This document shows, one piece after another, positions 35,284 through 42,484 of a DNA stretch of 64,000 bases. The position numbers and the translations under genes are program-made. The number at the start of each line of letters is the position of its first letter. The first letter of the stretch is position 1. Below the pieces are notes generated by a model. The model saw nothing but the letters and a program-made list of their open reading frames with translations, did not search any database and was not told where the DNA came from. The stretch comes from Trinickia sp. Y13. Its GTDB lineage: Bacteria > Pseudomonadota > Gammaproteobacteria > Burkholderiales > Burkholderiaceae. Where the stretch lies: assembly GCF_029522115.1 (NCBI RefSeq), contig NZ_JAKWFK010000003.1, positions 372,001 to 436,000 of the forward strand, read 5' to 3'.

Positions 35284-35289
35284 ATTATA
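35284..35289 (-). promoter_or_regulatory. Candidate -10 element for mfd
   Basis: The minus strand reads a perfect TATAAT here, about 133 bp before the mfd start, in the divergent mfd-ispD gap. The upstream -35 region (around 35307-35312, GATCAA) is poor, so the assignment is tentative. Confidence 0.35.
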
Positions 35290-35340
35290 AAATCCGTTGT
35301 CTATTTTTGATCGGCCGCCTGCGCGGCTCGCCCCGATTTC

Positions 35341-36060
35341 GTGACTTCCCGCTTTTTTGCACTGATTCCCTGCGCGGGCACCGGCAGCCGGTCCGGCGCG
35401 CCGATGCCCAAGCAATACCGCACGCTGGCTGGGCGCGAACTGCTGTATTTCACGCTCGCCGCGTTCGATGCCTGCGACGAACTTTCGCAAACGCTCGTCG
35501 TCATTTCGCCCGACGACACGCATTTCGACGAAGCCCGTTTCGCGCCGCTGCGCTTTGCCGTGCGGCGGTGCGGCGGGGCGTCCAGGCAAGCCTCGGTGAA
35601 GAACGGGCTCGACGCGCTGGCAGCGTTCGGCGCACGCGATGACGACTGGGTGCTCGTGCACGACGCGGCGCGGCCGGGCATCACGCCCGCGCTCATTCGC
35701 TCGCTGATCGCCGCGCTCGCCGACGATCCGGTGGGCGGGATCATGGCGCTGCCCGTAGCCGATACGCTCAAGCGCGTCGATATCGACCAGGGCGACCGAA
35801 TCGCGCGTACCGAGTCTCGCAATGGCCTATGGCAGGCGCAGACGCCGCAGATGTTTCGCATCGGCATGCTGCGCGAGGCGATCGCTCGGGCCGAGCGCGA
35901 CGGGCACGATTTGACCGACGAGGCGAGCGCGGTCGAATGGCTGGGGCATGCACCGCGCTTGGTGCAGGGCAGCTTGCGCAATTTCAAGGTGACGTATCCC
36001 GAAGACTTCGCGCTGGCCGAGGCCATTTTGACGCAGGATCTGCCGCAAGGCGCGCGATAG
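35341..36060 (+). CDS. ispD: 2-C-methyl-D-erythritol 4-phosphate cytidylyltransferase
   Basis: A 239-residue nucleotidyltransferase of the MEP isoprenoid pathway. It couples CTP to methylerythritol phosphate. The N-terminal CTP-binding loop is [20 protein letters not shown], with the conserved Arg and Lys. Further sites are [12 protein letters not shown], the VADTLKRV segment and the TPQMFR motif. The start is a GTG at 35341, as no ATG precedes the CTP loop. It lies 103 bp upstream of ispF, the usual pair, and is divergent from mfd. Confidence 0.96.
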   Translation: MTSRFFALIPCAGTGSRSGAPMPKQYRTLAGRELLYFTLAAFDACDELSQTLVVISPDDTHFDEARFAPLRFAVRRCGGASRQASVKNGLDALAAFGARDDDWVLVHDAARPGITPALIRSLIAALADDPVGGIMALPVADTLKRVDIDQGDRIARTESRNGLWQAQTPQMFRIGMLREAIARAERDGHDLTDEASAVEWLGHAPRLVQGSLRNFKVTYPEDFALAEAILTQDLPQGAR

Positions 36061-36163
36061 CGCCGCCGCTTGCCCGCACGAGCCCACGAAAAACCGTACC
36101 GCAACCGCAAGCGCGATGACGAGCGCAATCGCGGCGGCAATTGGCAACCAATAGGACTTGAAC

Positions 36164-36655
36164 ATGAATTTCAGAATCGGACAGGGCTACGACGTGCATG
36201 CGTTGGTGCCCGGGCGGCCGCTCATCATCGGTGGCGTGACCGTTCCCTACGAACGCGGTTTGCTTGGCCATTCGGATGCGGACGTGCTGCTGCATGCCGT
36301 GACCGATGCGCTGTTCGGCGCCGCGGGGCTGGGCGACATCGGCCGTCATTTCCCCGATACGGACACGCGCTTCGCCGGCGCGAACAGCCGGGTGCTGCTG
36401 CGAGAATGCGCGGCGCGCATCAAGCAGGCGGGCTTTGCCATCGTGAACGTGGACAGCACGGTCATCGCTCAGGCGCCCAAGCTCGCGCCGCACATCGAGG
36501 CCATGCGCGTCAACCTGGCCGAGGATCTCGCGCTGCCTGTGGCCTGCGTGAACGTCAAAGCCAAGACGAACGAAAAGCTCGGTTATTTGGGCCGAGGGGA
36601 AGGCATCGAGGCGCAAGCCGTCGTCTTGCTCAGCGGCTCGGCGCAAGCGGCGTAG
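36164..36655 (+). CDS. ispF: 2-C-methyl-D-erythritol 2,4-cyclodiphosphate synthase
   Basis: A 163-residue trimeric Zn enzyme of the MEP pathway. It begins [19 protein letters not shown], with the DVH metal ligands. It continues with [18 protein letters not shown] (third ligand His and substrate loop) and ends in the [18 protein letters not shown] region that binds CMP. The ATG at 36164 has AGGA 7 bases upstream; a TTG two codons earlier is rejected. Probably co-transcribed with ispD. Confidence 0.97.
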   Translation: MNFRIGQGYDVHALVPGRPLIIGGVTVPYERGLLGHSDADVLLHAVTDALFGAAGLGDIGRHFPDTDTRFAGANSRVLLRECAARIKQAGFAIVNVDSTVIAQAPKLAPHIEAMRVNLAEDLALPVACVNVKAKTNEKLGYLGRGEGIEAQAVVLLSGSAQAA

Positions 36656-36694
36656 GGGGGCGTAGGCGGGACTCGTGCGCAGCCCGTGTATCAG

Positions 36695-36719
36695 GCAGGC
36701 CGGGCTCACACGGGCCTGC
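36695..36719 (+). terminator. Weak hairpin in the ispF/ahpD convergent gap
   Basis: GCAGGCC (36695-36701) pairs with GGCCTGC (36713-36719) around an 11-base loop. There is no T-run. It may act as a bidirectional transcription-end signal between the convergent genes. Confidence 0.3.
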
Positions 36720-36764
36720 GCTACGGCTCACGCACGCCCCCCCGGCAGATCTAGGCTAGCCTCG

Positions 36765-37292
36765 TTACTTGCCTTCCGCGGCGATCACCTGCGCGGCGGC
36801 ATTGACCACGGCGGCGATCCGGCCCACATCGCGCAGTTGCTGCACCGACATCCCTTGCTCGTTCTTGAGCAGCGCGAAGTGCGATTGGATGCAGAAATGG
36901 CACTTGCCCACGATCGAGGCAGCCAGCGCATACATTTCGAAGCGACGCTTGTCGACGCCGCCATGCGAAGCATAGGCGCCCATGCGTAACTCGGCGCGCT
37001 GGGTCTTCAAATCGGCATCCTCTGCCATCTCGACGAACGGATACCAGACGTTGTTCATCCCCATCAACGCAGCCGCCGTCTGCGCGCCGTTCAATTCCTC
37101 GGGCGAGAGCACGCCAGCCGCGCGGATCCCCTCGACGATCGTGCGGCTCTTGGCGGCGAATGCGGCGGCCAGCGCCACGCCCACCGCATCATTGCCTTCC
37201 AGCGACGAACGCGCGATCGTACCGTCCAGGTTCAGGCGAATGTCCTTCGCGTAGTCGGGGATCCATTCCTTAATCGAATTCAAGAATTCCAT
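36765..37292 (-). CDS. ahpD: Alkyl hydroperoxide reductase AhpD (carboxymuconolactone decarboxylase fold)
   Basis: A 175-residue AhpD that reduces and recycles AhpC. The redox motif is C131-HF-C134 followed by His138 (GKCHFCIQSH), the AhpD signature. Family features also include the opening FLNSIKEWIPDYAKDIRLNL and the central MGMNNVWYPF segment. It follows ahpC by 79 bp on the same strand, but an intrinsic terminator-like hairpin stands between them. Downstream expression is therefore probably reduced relative to ahpC. A good ribosome site (AGGAGAAA) precedes the ATG. Confidence 0.96.
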   Translation of the reverse strand: MEFLNSIKEWIPDYAKDIRLNLDGTIARSSLEGNDAVGVALAAAFAAKSRTIVEGIRAAGVLSPEELNGAQTAAALMGMNNVWYPFVEMAEDADLKTQRAELRMGAYASHGGVDKRRFEMYALAASIVGKCHFCIQSHFALLKNEQGMSVQQLRDVGRIAAVVNAAAQVIAAEGK

Positions 37293-37317
37293 TGTTTTCT
37301 CCTATCGCTGCGTCGAT

Positions 37318-37354
37318 AAAAAAGCCCGCCGGCTTCGAGAGACCATAGCGGGCT
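37318..37354 (-). terminator. Intrinsic terminator or attenuator between ahpC and ahpD
   Basis: On the minus strand AGCCCGC (37354-37348) pairs with GCGGGCT (37329-37323), followed by a run of T down to 37318. It ends most ahpC transcripts and allows partial read-through to ahpD, whose ribosome site begins about 20 bases later. Confidence 0.8.
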
Positions 37355-37371
37355 TCGGGCCAGGGCTGCGC

Positions 37372-37920
37372 TTACAGCGTCGCGCCGCCGACCGAGCGGT
37401 TGCACGGGCACAGCTCGTCCGTTTGCAGGCCGTCGAGGATACGCAGAATTTCTTGCGTGTTGCGGCCGACGTTCAGGTTGTTGACCGAAACGTGCTGGAT
37501 CGTGTTGTCCGGATCGACGATGAACGTCGCGCGCAGGGCCACGCCGGCTTCCTTGTCGCGCACGCCCAGTTGGTCGATCAGTTCGCCCTTGACGTCGCCG
37601 AACGCGTAGTGGTTCAGCTTGTCCAGGTCCTTGTGCTCGCGGCGCCATGCGAGCTTGACGAACTCGTTGTCGACGCTGCCGCCCAGCAGTACGGCGTCAC
37701 GCTCTGCGAAGTCCTTTTGCAGCTTTGCGAATTCGACGATTTCCGTCGGGCAAACGAACGTGAAATCCTTCGGATAGAAGTAGATGATCTTCCACTTGCC
37801 CGGGAACGACTGTTCGGTGATCTCTTCGAATGCCGATTGACCGTTTTCTTCGTGGTGGTTGAAGCCCGGCTTTGCAGCGGTGACGGTGAACGCTTCGAGT
37901 TTATCGCCGACGGTTTTCAT
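37372..37920 (-). CDS. ahpC: Peroxiredoxin AhpC
   Basis: A 182-residue 2-Cys peroxiredoxin that reduces H2O2, organic peroxides and peroxynitrite. The peroxidatic Cys57 is in YPKDFTFVCPTE. The resolving Cys is in the C-terminal LCPCNRS (Cys171 or Cys173), the arrangement of AhpD-partnered AhpC proteins. It begins MKTVGDKLEAFTVTAAKPGF. The ATG at 37920 has AGGAGTCACC before it. A probable OxyR-type operator lies ~95 bp upstream. Confidence 0.97.
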   Translation of the reverse strand: MKTVGDKLEAFTVTAAKPGFNHHEENGQSAFEEITEQSFPGKWKIIYFYPKDFTFVCPTEIVEFAKLQKDFAERDAVLLGGSVDNEFVKLAWRREHKDLDKLNHYAFGDVKGELIDQLGVRDKEAGVALRATFIVDPDNTIQHVSVNNLNVGRNTQEILRILDGLQTDELCPCNRSVGGATL

Positions 37921-38003
37921 GCGGTGACTCCTGTGTCTGGTTGGGAAGAAACGCGTTGTTCAAAAGTACCTGCTCGCTGTAACGAATGCGTTGCATGGCC
38001 CCT

Positions 38004-38035
38004 ACTGTATCGCTATTGAATATTTATGGCAATAG
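38004..38035 (-). promoter_or_regulatory. ahpC promoter with OxyR-type inverted repeat
   Basis: CTATTG (38013-38018) and CAATAG (38030-38035) form a perfect inverted repeat with an 11-base spacer, the LysR/OxyR-like T-N11-A geometry. On the minus strand a -10-like TACAGT (38009-38004) follows immediately. This fits activation of ahpC from a site overlapping the -35 region. Confidence 0.6.
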
Positions 38036-38108
38036 AATTTAACTAATGCAGCGGATAGAATGTTCTAACTGGCGCGATAGCTTCCTTGCGGCGCTGCCGT
38101 CTCGCGCC

Positions 38109-39458
38109 TCACGCGCTCTTGGCGAGCGGGAACTCGATCGTCACTTCGAGGCCCGGGCCCGGTGCGCGGTTGCGCAGCTTGAGCGTGCCGCGGTGGCGGC
38201 TCACGAGGCGCTGCACGATGGCCATCCCAAGGCCCGTCCCGTTCGCCTGGCTGCGCGCCGAATCGACACGATAGAACGGCCGCGTGACGAGCCCGATTTG
38301 GTCCTCGGGAATGCCGGGCCCTTCGTCCAGAACGGACAACTCCACGCGAGAATGCGAAACGCGCGTTTCCAGCATGATGTGCGGGATGCCGTCGCTCTCG
38401 CTCACGCCGTACTTCTTTGCGTTTTCGAGCAAATTGCCGACCACGCGCCGCAGGTCGGTTTCGTCGGCTTCAATGATGGCCTCGTCGGCTAGGCGCGAAA
38501 TGAGGCGCACGCCGTCCTCGCTGGCCATGCGAGCGGCCATCTCGCCCGCGATCAGCGATAGATCGACGGCGCGCGAGAAGTGTTGCGGCGGCCGCGCGTA
38601 GTCGAGGAAGCGGCCGATGATCGAGTCCATTTGCTCGATGTCGTCGATCATGGCGTCTTTCGTCGTTTGATCGGAAGGACTCATTTCCGTCTCCAGCCGC
38701 AACCGCGCGAGCGGCGTGCGCAGATCGTGCGAGATGCCGGCGAGCATCAGCGCACGGTCGGCCTCGAGTTGCTCGAGGTCGCGCACCATTTGGTTGAAGC
38801 TGCGGTTGGTCTCCGCCGCCACGCCGAGCCCGCGCTCGGGCAACGGCTCGGGCGTATGGCCCAGGCCCACCTTGCGGGCGGCCGCGGCCAAGCGCGCAAA
38901 CGGCCGGTTCACGAGACTCGTGATGAAGGCGGCGCCGAACAAGGACAACGCGAGCGCGAACACGCCCCAGCCGGCCCACTGCAGCCCCGTGACGCTATCG
39001 AGTTGATCGCGGTCGAGCGCGACCCAATAGTCGTCGTCGTCGATCTTGAAGCTGATCCACACGCCCGGTATGTCGTTCACCGATTGCGCGATGACGGTAT
39101 CGTCCCCGAGCCGGCCGCGGATGTCGTGCTCGATGAGCCGGTTCAGCGACTCGTCGGGCTGCAGCTTGAACTTGTCCGAGGTCTCGCGCGGATAGACGCG
39201 CACGCCTTCGTTGCTTTCGAGGTCTTGCAGCAGCGCGCGGCGCAAGTCCGGATCGGAGTAGAGCAGCGCAGTGCGCGTGAGCTTGACGATCGCCACGAGC
39301 TGCAGCGCCACGCGCTGCGCGCGCGGCTCGCGCTCGATCACGCGGAAACTTTGAAACCACGCGGCGAGGCTGACCGCGATCAGCAGCGCGATCAAAAGAA
39401 ACGTGCGCCAGAACAAGCCCCCGAACGCGTGGGCGAGAAACCGCCGGTCGATGCGCAT
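38109..39458 (-). CDS. envZ: Osmosensor-type histidine kinase (EnvZ/RisS family)
   Basis: A 449-residue inner-membrane kinase. TM1 is at about 18-36. A periplasmic domain with VYPRETSDKFKLQPDESLNR follows. TM2 is at about 162-182, then HAMP. HisKA carries His244 (ISHDLRTPLARLRLETEM, matching EnvZ closely). The ATPase has NLLENAKKYG, DEGPGIP and TGLGMAIV. It lies 37 bp downstream of its response regulator on the same strand. In Bordetella and Burkholderia relatives this pair is called risA/risS. The name envZ here is by family. Confidence 0.93.
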   Translation of the reverse strand: MRIDRRFLAHAFGGLFWRTFLLIALLIAVSLAAWFQSFRVIEREPRAQRVALQLVAIVKLTRTALLYSDPDLRRALLQDLESNEGVRVYPRETSDKFKLQPDESLNRLIEHDIRGRLGDDTVIAQSVNDIPGVWISFKIDDDDYWVALDRDQLDSVTGLQWAGWGVFALALSLFGAAFITSLVNRPFARLAAAARKVGLGHTPEPLPERGLGVAAETNRSFNQMVRDLEQLEADRALMLAGISHDLRTPLARLRLETEMSPSDQTTKDAMIDDIEQMDSIIGRFLDYARPPQHFSRAVDLSLIAGEMAARMASEDGVRLISRLADEAIIEADETDLRRVVGNLLENAKKYGVSESDGIPHIMLETRVSHSRVELSVLDEGPGIPEDQIGLVTRPFYRVDSARSQANGTGLGMAIVQRLVSRHRGTLKLRNRAPGPGLEVTIEFPLAKSA

Positions 39459-39495
39459 GGGGCTTATTCGGGTGCGCTAGGCGACAGAGCGAAGG

Positions 39496-40221
39496 TCACG
39501 CCGCGCCGTCGGGGATGAAGACGTAGCCGAGGCCCCAGACGGTTTGAATGAAGCGGGGACTGCTAGGATCGACCTCGATCAGCTTGCGCAGACGCGAGAT
39601 CTGCACGTCGAGGCTGCGGTCGAAGACCTCGTACTCGCGCCCGCGCGCGAGCTCCATCAGCTTTTCGCGCGAGAGCGGCTGGCGCGGATGGCGCGCGAAC
39701 ACTTTCAGCACGGAGAACTCGCCCGTCGTGAGCGGAATCTCTTGGCCGGATTTGGTCAGCGTGCGCGTGGCCAGATTCAGCGCGAAGTCGCCGAATTCGA
39801 ACACCTCGGCGGTCTCCGACGGCGCGCCGGGCAGTTCCGACGGCGACTGACGCCGCAACACCGCGTGAATGCGCGCGACGAGCTCACGCGGGTTGAACGG
39901 CTTGGGCAGGTAGTCGTCGGCGCCCATCTCGAGCCCGACGATGCGGTCGACGTCTTCGCCCTTGGCCGTCAGCATGATGATGGGCGTGCGGTCGTTGCTG
40001 CCGCGCAGCCTGCGGCAAATCGACAGGCCGTCTTCGCCGGGCAGCATGAGATCGAGCACGAGCAGGTCGAACCGCTCGCGCACCCACAGCTTGTTCATCG
40101 CGGGCGCGTTCTCCGCAACGTAGACGTTGAAGCCTTGCTCGCCCAGGTAGCGGCGCAGCAAATCGCGCAAGCGGGGGTCGTCGTCGACGACGAGAATCTT
40201 CGAAGGGTTTTTAGTTTCCAT
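39496..40221 (-). CDS. ompR: OmpR/RisA-family response regulator
   Basis: A 241-residue regulator. The receiver domain has the acidic pocket VVDDD, phosphoacceptor Asp57 (LLVLDLMLPG) and the conserved Lys in LPKPF. It is followed by an OmpR/PhoB winged-helix domain (VEFD-like FEFGDFALNLATRTL through the recognition helix RSLDVQISRLRKLIE). I start at the METKNPSK codon (40221). An ATG three codons upstream (40230) is possible. Three GTTACA-like repeats stand about 54-78 bp upstream, consistent with autoregulation. Confidence 0.94.
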   Translation of the reverse strand: METKNPSKILVVDDDPRLRDLLRRYLGEQGFNVYVAENAPAMNKLWVRERFDLLVLDLMLPGEDGLSICRRLRGSNDRTPIIMLTAKGEDVDRIVGLEMGADDYLPKPFNPRELVARIHAVLRRQSPSELPGAPSETAEVFEFGDFALNLATRTLTKSGQEIPLTTGEFSVLKVFARHPRQPLSREKLMELARGREYEVFDRSLDVQISRLRKLIEVDPSSPRFIQTVWGLGYVFIPDGAA

Positions 40222-40274
40222 GGGCGGCATCTTAGCGCGATTGGAAAGCGGGGCGCGAAACGTGAAATTGTAGG

Positions 40275-40299
40275 GTTACAGACAGTTACAAAATTTACC
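40275..40299 (-). promoter_or_regulatory. GTTACA repeats upstream of ompR, candidate OmpR-family site
   Basis: GTTACA occurs at 40275-40280 and 40285-40290 (10-bp period), and a related TTTACC starts at about 40294. OmpR/PhoB proteins bind tandem repeats with 10-11 bp spacing containing GTAAC/GTTAC. The site fits either ompR autoregulation or control of the divergent secreted-protein gene at 40465. Confidence 0.45.
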
Positions 40300-40464
40300 C
40301 GTGTTGATGCGCCGCGTAAACGGCGTCCACTTAAACTGCTTCACGGATAGCGGCTGTTCGGTGGATACTTCATCCCATAACATCTTTCGCTCGCGCTCGA
40401 CATCGATCGGGCATCTGCACACGTAATTCGAGGTAGCCGGTTGCCGCATGACGAAGGGAACAAG

Positions 40465-40794
40465 ATGACGGTGGGACGCGCGTTGCCGCGCTTGCGTGCG
40501 CGGGTCGCCGCGGTCGCCATCGCCGGCGCTGTCGCCAGTCTGACCGTTACAGCCGAAGCACGGGCCCAAGGGCCGCTGCGCGAGCGCTCGGCCGCGCATC
40601 ATCGTTACCTGCCGCGACAGCGCGCACCGCTCGCGAATCCGGCGCCACCGGCCGCATCCGCGCCGATCGTGCGCACAGGCTCGATGCCGGGCGAGTTCAG
40701 CGACCACCAACGAGACGGCCACATGACTGCCGACGAGCGGCGCTTATTGCGTCAGCATATCGAAGACGCGGTGCGCGAACTCTACAAGCGGTAA
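40465..40794 (+). CDS. Small secreted protein of unknown function
   Basis: A 109-residue protein with a signal peptide (about 1-34, basic head then VAAVAIAGAVASLTVTAEARA). A Pro/Arg-rich linker follows, and the C-terminal helix is HMTADERRLLRQHIEDAVRE. That helix resembles the C-terminal MTxEERRxLRxxI motif I associate with small periplasmic proteins of Burkholderiales, function not assigned. The ATG at 40465 has AAGGGA 7 bases upstream. It is divergent from ompR, which may regulate it. Confidence 0.7.
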   Translation: MTVGRALPRLRARVAAVAIAGAVASLTVTAEARAQGPLRERSAAHHRYLPRQRAPLANPAPPAASAPIVRTGSMPGEFSDHQRDGHMTADERRLLRQHIEDAVRELYKR

Positions 40795-40974
40795 GCGCGG
40801 GCCAACGCCATACCGAGCGCGGCGACAACCGTTTGCTGCACTCGACTTGCATCGTTGCGGCGATCGCTCTCATTCTGGTCGCCGCGCCCATCGGGCCGGT
40901 TTGCGCGGCCGTTCTCGTGCATCGCGACGCAAATTGCGCCCGGACGATATGGAACGCGCATGCGATCCGGTATG

Positions 40975-41835
40975 TCAGCGCTTGCGTGCAGCGCGCCAAG
41001 CGATCCACAGTTTTCGGATCGGCGTGAGCGCAATGCGCTGATGCAGTACTCGAAACTGGTCGCGCTCGATTTCCTCGAGCAGTGCGAGCGCCATGGCCGC
41101 TTGCGCTTTGAGCGTGCGCTGCGTCGCGCGCTCGGAGGCCGGTACGCCGGCGAGCGCCGCGTGGAGCGATTCGCGCGCGCGATCCGTTTGAAAGCGCATG
41201 AGCTCCGTGAAGGCCGGGGTGTACTTGCGGTTGATCAGTTCGGCCGCCGTCACACCGTAACGCTGCAATTCGTCGATCGGCAAGTAGATGCGCCCGTGGC
41301 GGGCATCGTTGCCTAGCTCTTGCACGAATTGCGCGAGCATGAGCGCGTTGCCGAGCGCCGGCGCCCACTCCTGAGTGCGCTCACGCTCGCGTGCCGTGAC
41401 GCTAGCGACGGCGCTCGCGAATGTGCCCCCGACACGCTCGATGTAGCGCCTAAGATTGGCGAAATCGAGGTACCGCGCTTGATCCAAATCCATCTCGAAC
41501 CCGGCGACGAGCGTGCGCAGCATCGGGGCTTGCGCTTCGATATCGTCCCAGTGGGCGGCGAGTGCACGGGAGACGGGGTGTGACGGTTGCCCGGCGGCCA
41601 GCGCGGCCGTTTCCTTTTGCCACCACGCCAACTTCGTCCGTCCGACGGTCGGATCGGTCGTGTCCTTCACCGTTTCTTCCAGCTCCCGGCGCAGCGCGAA
41701 CAGAGCAGTCAATAGCGGCTGCCGGGCGAGCGGCGCCTGGCGAAGCGCATAGTAGGCGCTCGATCCGGCGGGCGCGGCCTTCTGCGCGCAATATTCGTCG
41801 AAACTCGGGGCAGAGGAAGAAAGAGACTGTGACAC
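40975..41835 (-). CDS. hpnD: Squalene/phytoene synthase family protein, HpnD-like
   Basis: A 286-residue protein of the head-to-head prenyl synthase family, closest in pattern to presqualene diphosphate synthase HpnD. Shared traits are the opening DEYCAQKAA, RTKLAWWQKET, the FEMDLDQARYLDFANLRRYI block and NDARHGRIYLP. However, the first Asp-rich motif reads ELEETVKD (residues 51-58) where HpnD has EVDDVVDE, and the second reads ELGND where HpnD has DVGED. Both magnesium sites are thus partly replaced by Glu or Asn, and activity is doubtful. There is no ATG; the GTG at 41835 gives the family length. No hpnC or hpnE is nearby. Confidence 0.78.
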   Translation of the reverse strand: MSQSLSSSAPSFDEYCAQKAAPAGSSAYYALRQAPLARQPLLTALFALRRELEETVKDTTDPTVGRTKLAWWQKETAALAAGQPSHPVSRALAAHWDDIEAQAPMLRTLVAGFEMDLDQARYLDFANLRRYIERVGGTFASAVASVTARERERTQEWAPALGNALMLAQFVQELGNDARHGRIYLPIDELQRYGVTAAELINRKYTPAFTELMRFQTDRARESLHAALAGVPASERATQRTLKAQAAMALALLEEIERDQFRVLHQRIALTPIRKLWIAWRAARKR

Positions 41836-42006
41836 GGTGGACGGACGAGCGGTGAGGCATCGAATGAGTGGACGGGCGCGAGAGCCAGTGGCGCTAGCCG
41901 CGGGTCTGTCGGCCGGGACCGCCGCGCGGCGCTCGCTTTTCGCTTCGGTGCGGATACTACCGCACTTCACTGTGTCTCGCCTTCATCGCTGCCCGGCGCG
42001 CTGGGC

Positions 42007-42204
42007 CTAATGAGGGCGCCTCGTCACGGCCCTGACCACGCATGCGCCACGCTCGGTCAGGCGCAACTGCGGGCCTGTCACCAATTTGTCCAGCGCGACG
42101 AGCTGACGCTCGACCAGCGAAGCCAAGTCGTCTCGATCGAGCCCGTCCAAGTCGCGTGTGTCTCCGACGAGCAGGAGCGCGGCGAATTCGTGTGGACTTA
42201 GCAT
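42007..42204 (-). CDS. 65-residue protein of unknown function
   Basis: A short soluble protein, MLSPHEFAALLLVGDTRDLD, then GLDRDDLASLVERQLVALDK and LRLTERGACVVRAVTR. The alternating helices and LTERG turn look like a small winged-helix or adaptor fold, but no family is recognised. It has an ideal ribosome site (AAAGGAGGAAAAA) before the ATG at 42204. It lies 171 bp upstream of the HpnD-like gene on the same strand and divergent from nnrS. Confidence 0.72.
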   Translation of the reverse strand: MLSPHEFAALLLVGDTRDLDGLDRDDLASLVERQLVALDKLVTGPQLRLTERGACVVRAVTRRPH

Positions 42205-42332
42205 TTTTTCCTCCTTTGGCCGATGAGTGGTTTCGGCTACCACGATAAAGCGACGGCGTGGCCTTGCTGACGAGCATATTGTCGCAGTGACCCGCTAGAG
42301 GGGTGACAACGCGCTATGCTTGCGGTATTTGT

Positions 42333-42350
42333 ATCACCATGTGATGTATA
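42333..42350 (+). promoter_or_regulatory. Candidate operator upstream of nnrS
   Basis: ATCAC (42333-42337) and GTGAT (42341-42345) form a perfect inverted repeat around CAT. The right arm runs into GTGATGTATAT, which resembles an NsrR half-site (AAGATGTATTT type). It lies 135-152 bp before the nnrS start. Identity of the regulator is uncertain. Confidence 0.35.
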
Positions 42351-42484
42351 TGGGCGGTGCAACGAAATCCCGCACGGACGCGGGAGCCAGCGCGATCGGG
42401 GTCGCAAATCGCGCATTCGGCGGACGAAACGAACGCCTAATATGAATGCCTCGGGCGGCGATCTGCCGCTCAAGGGGAAACGGC

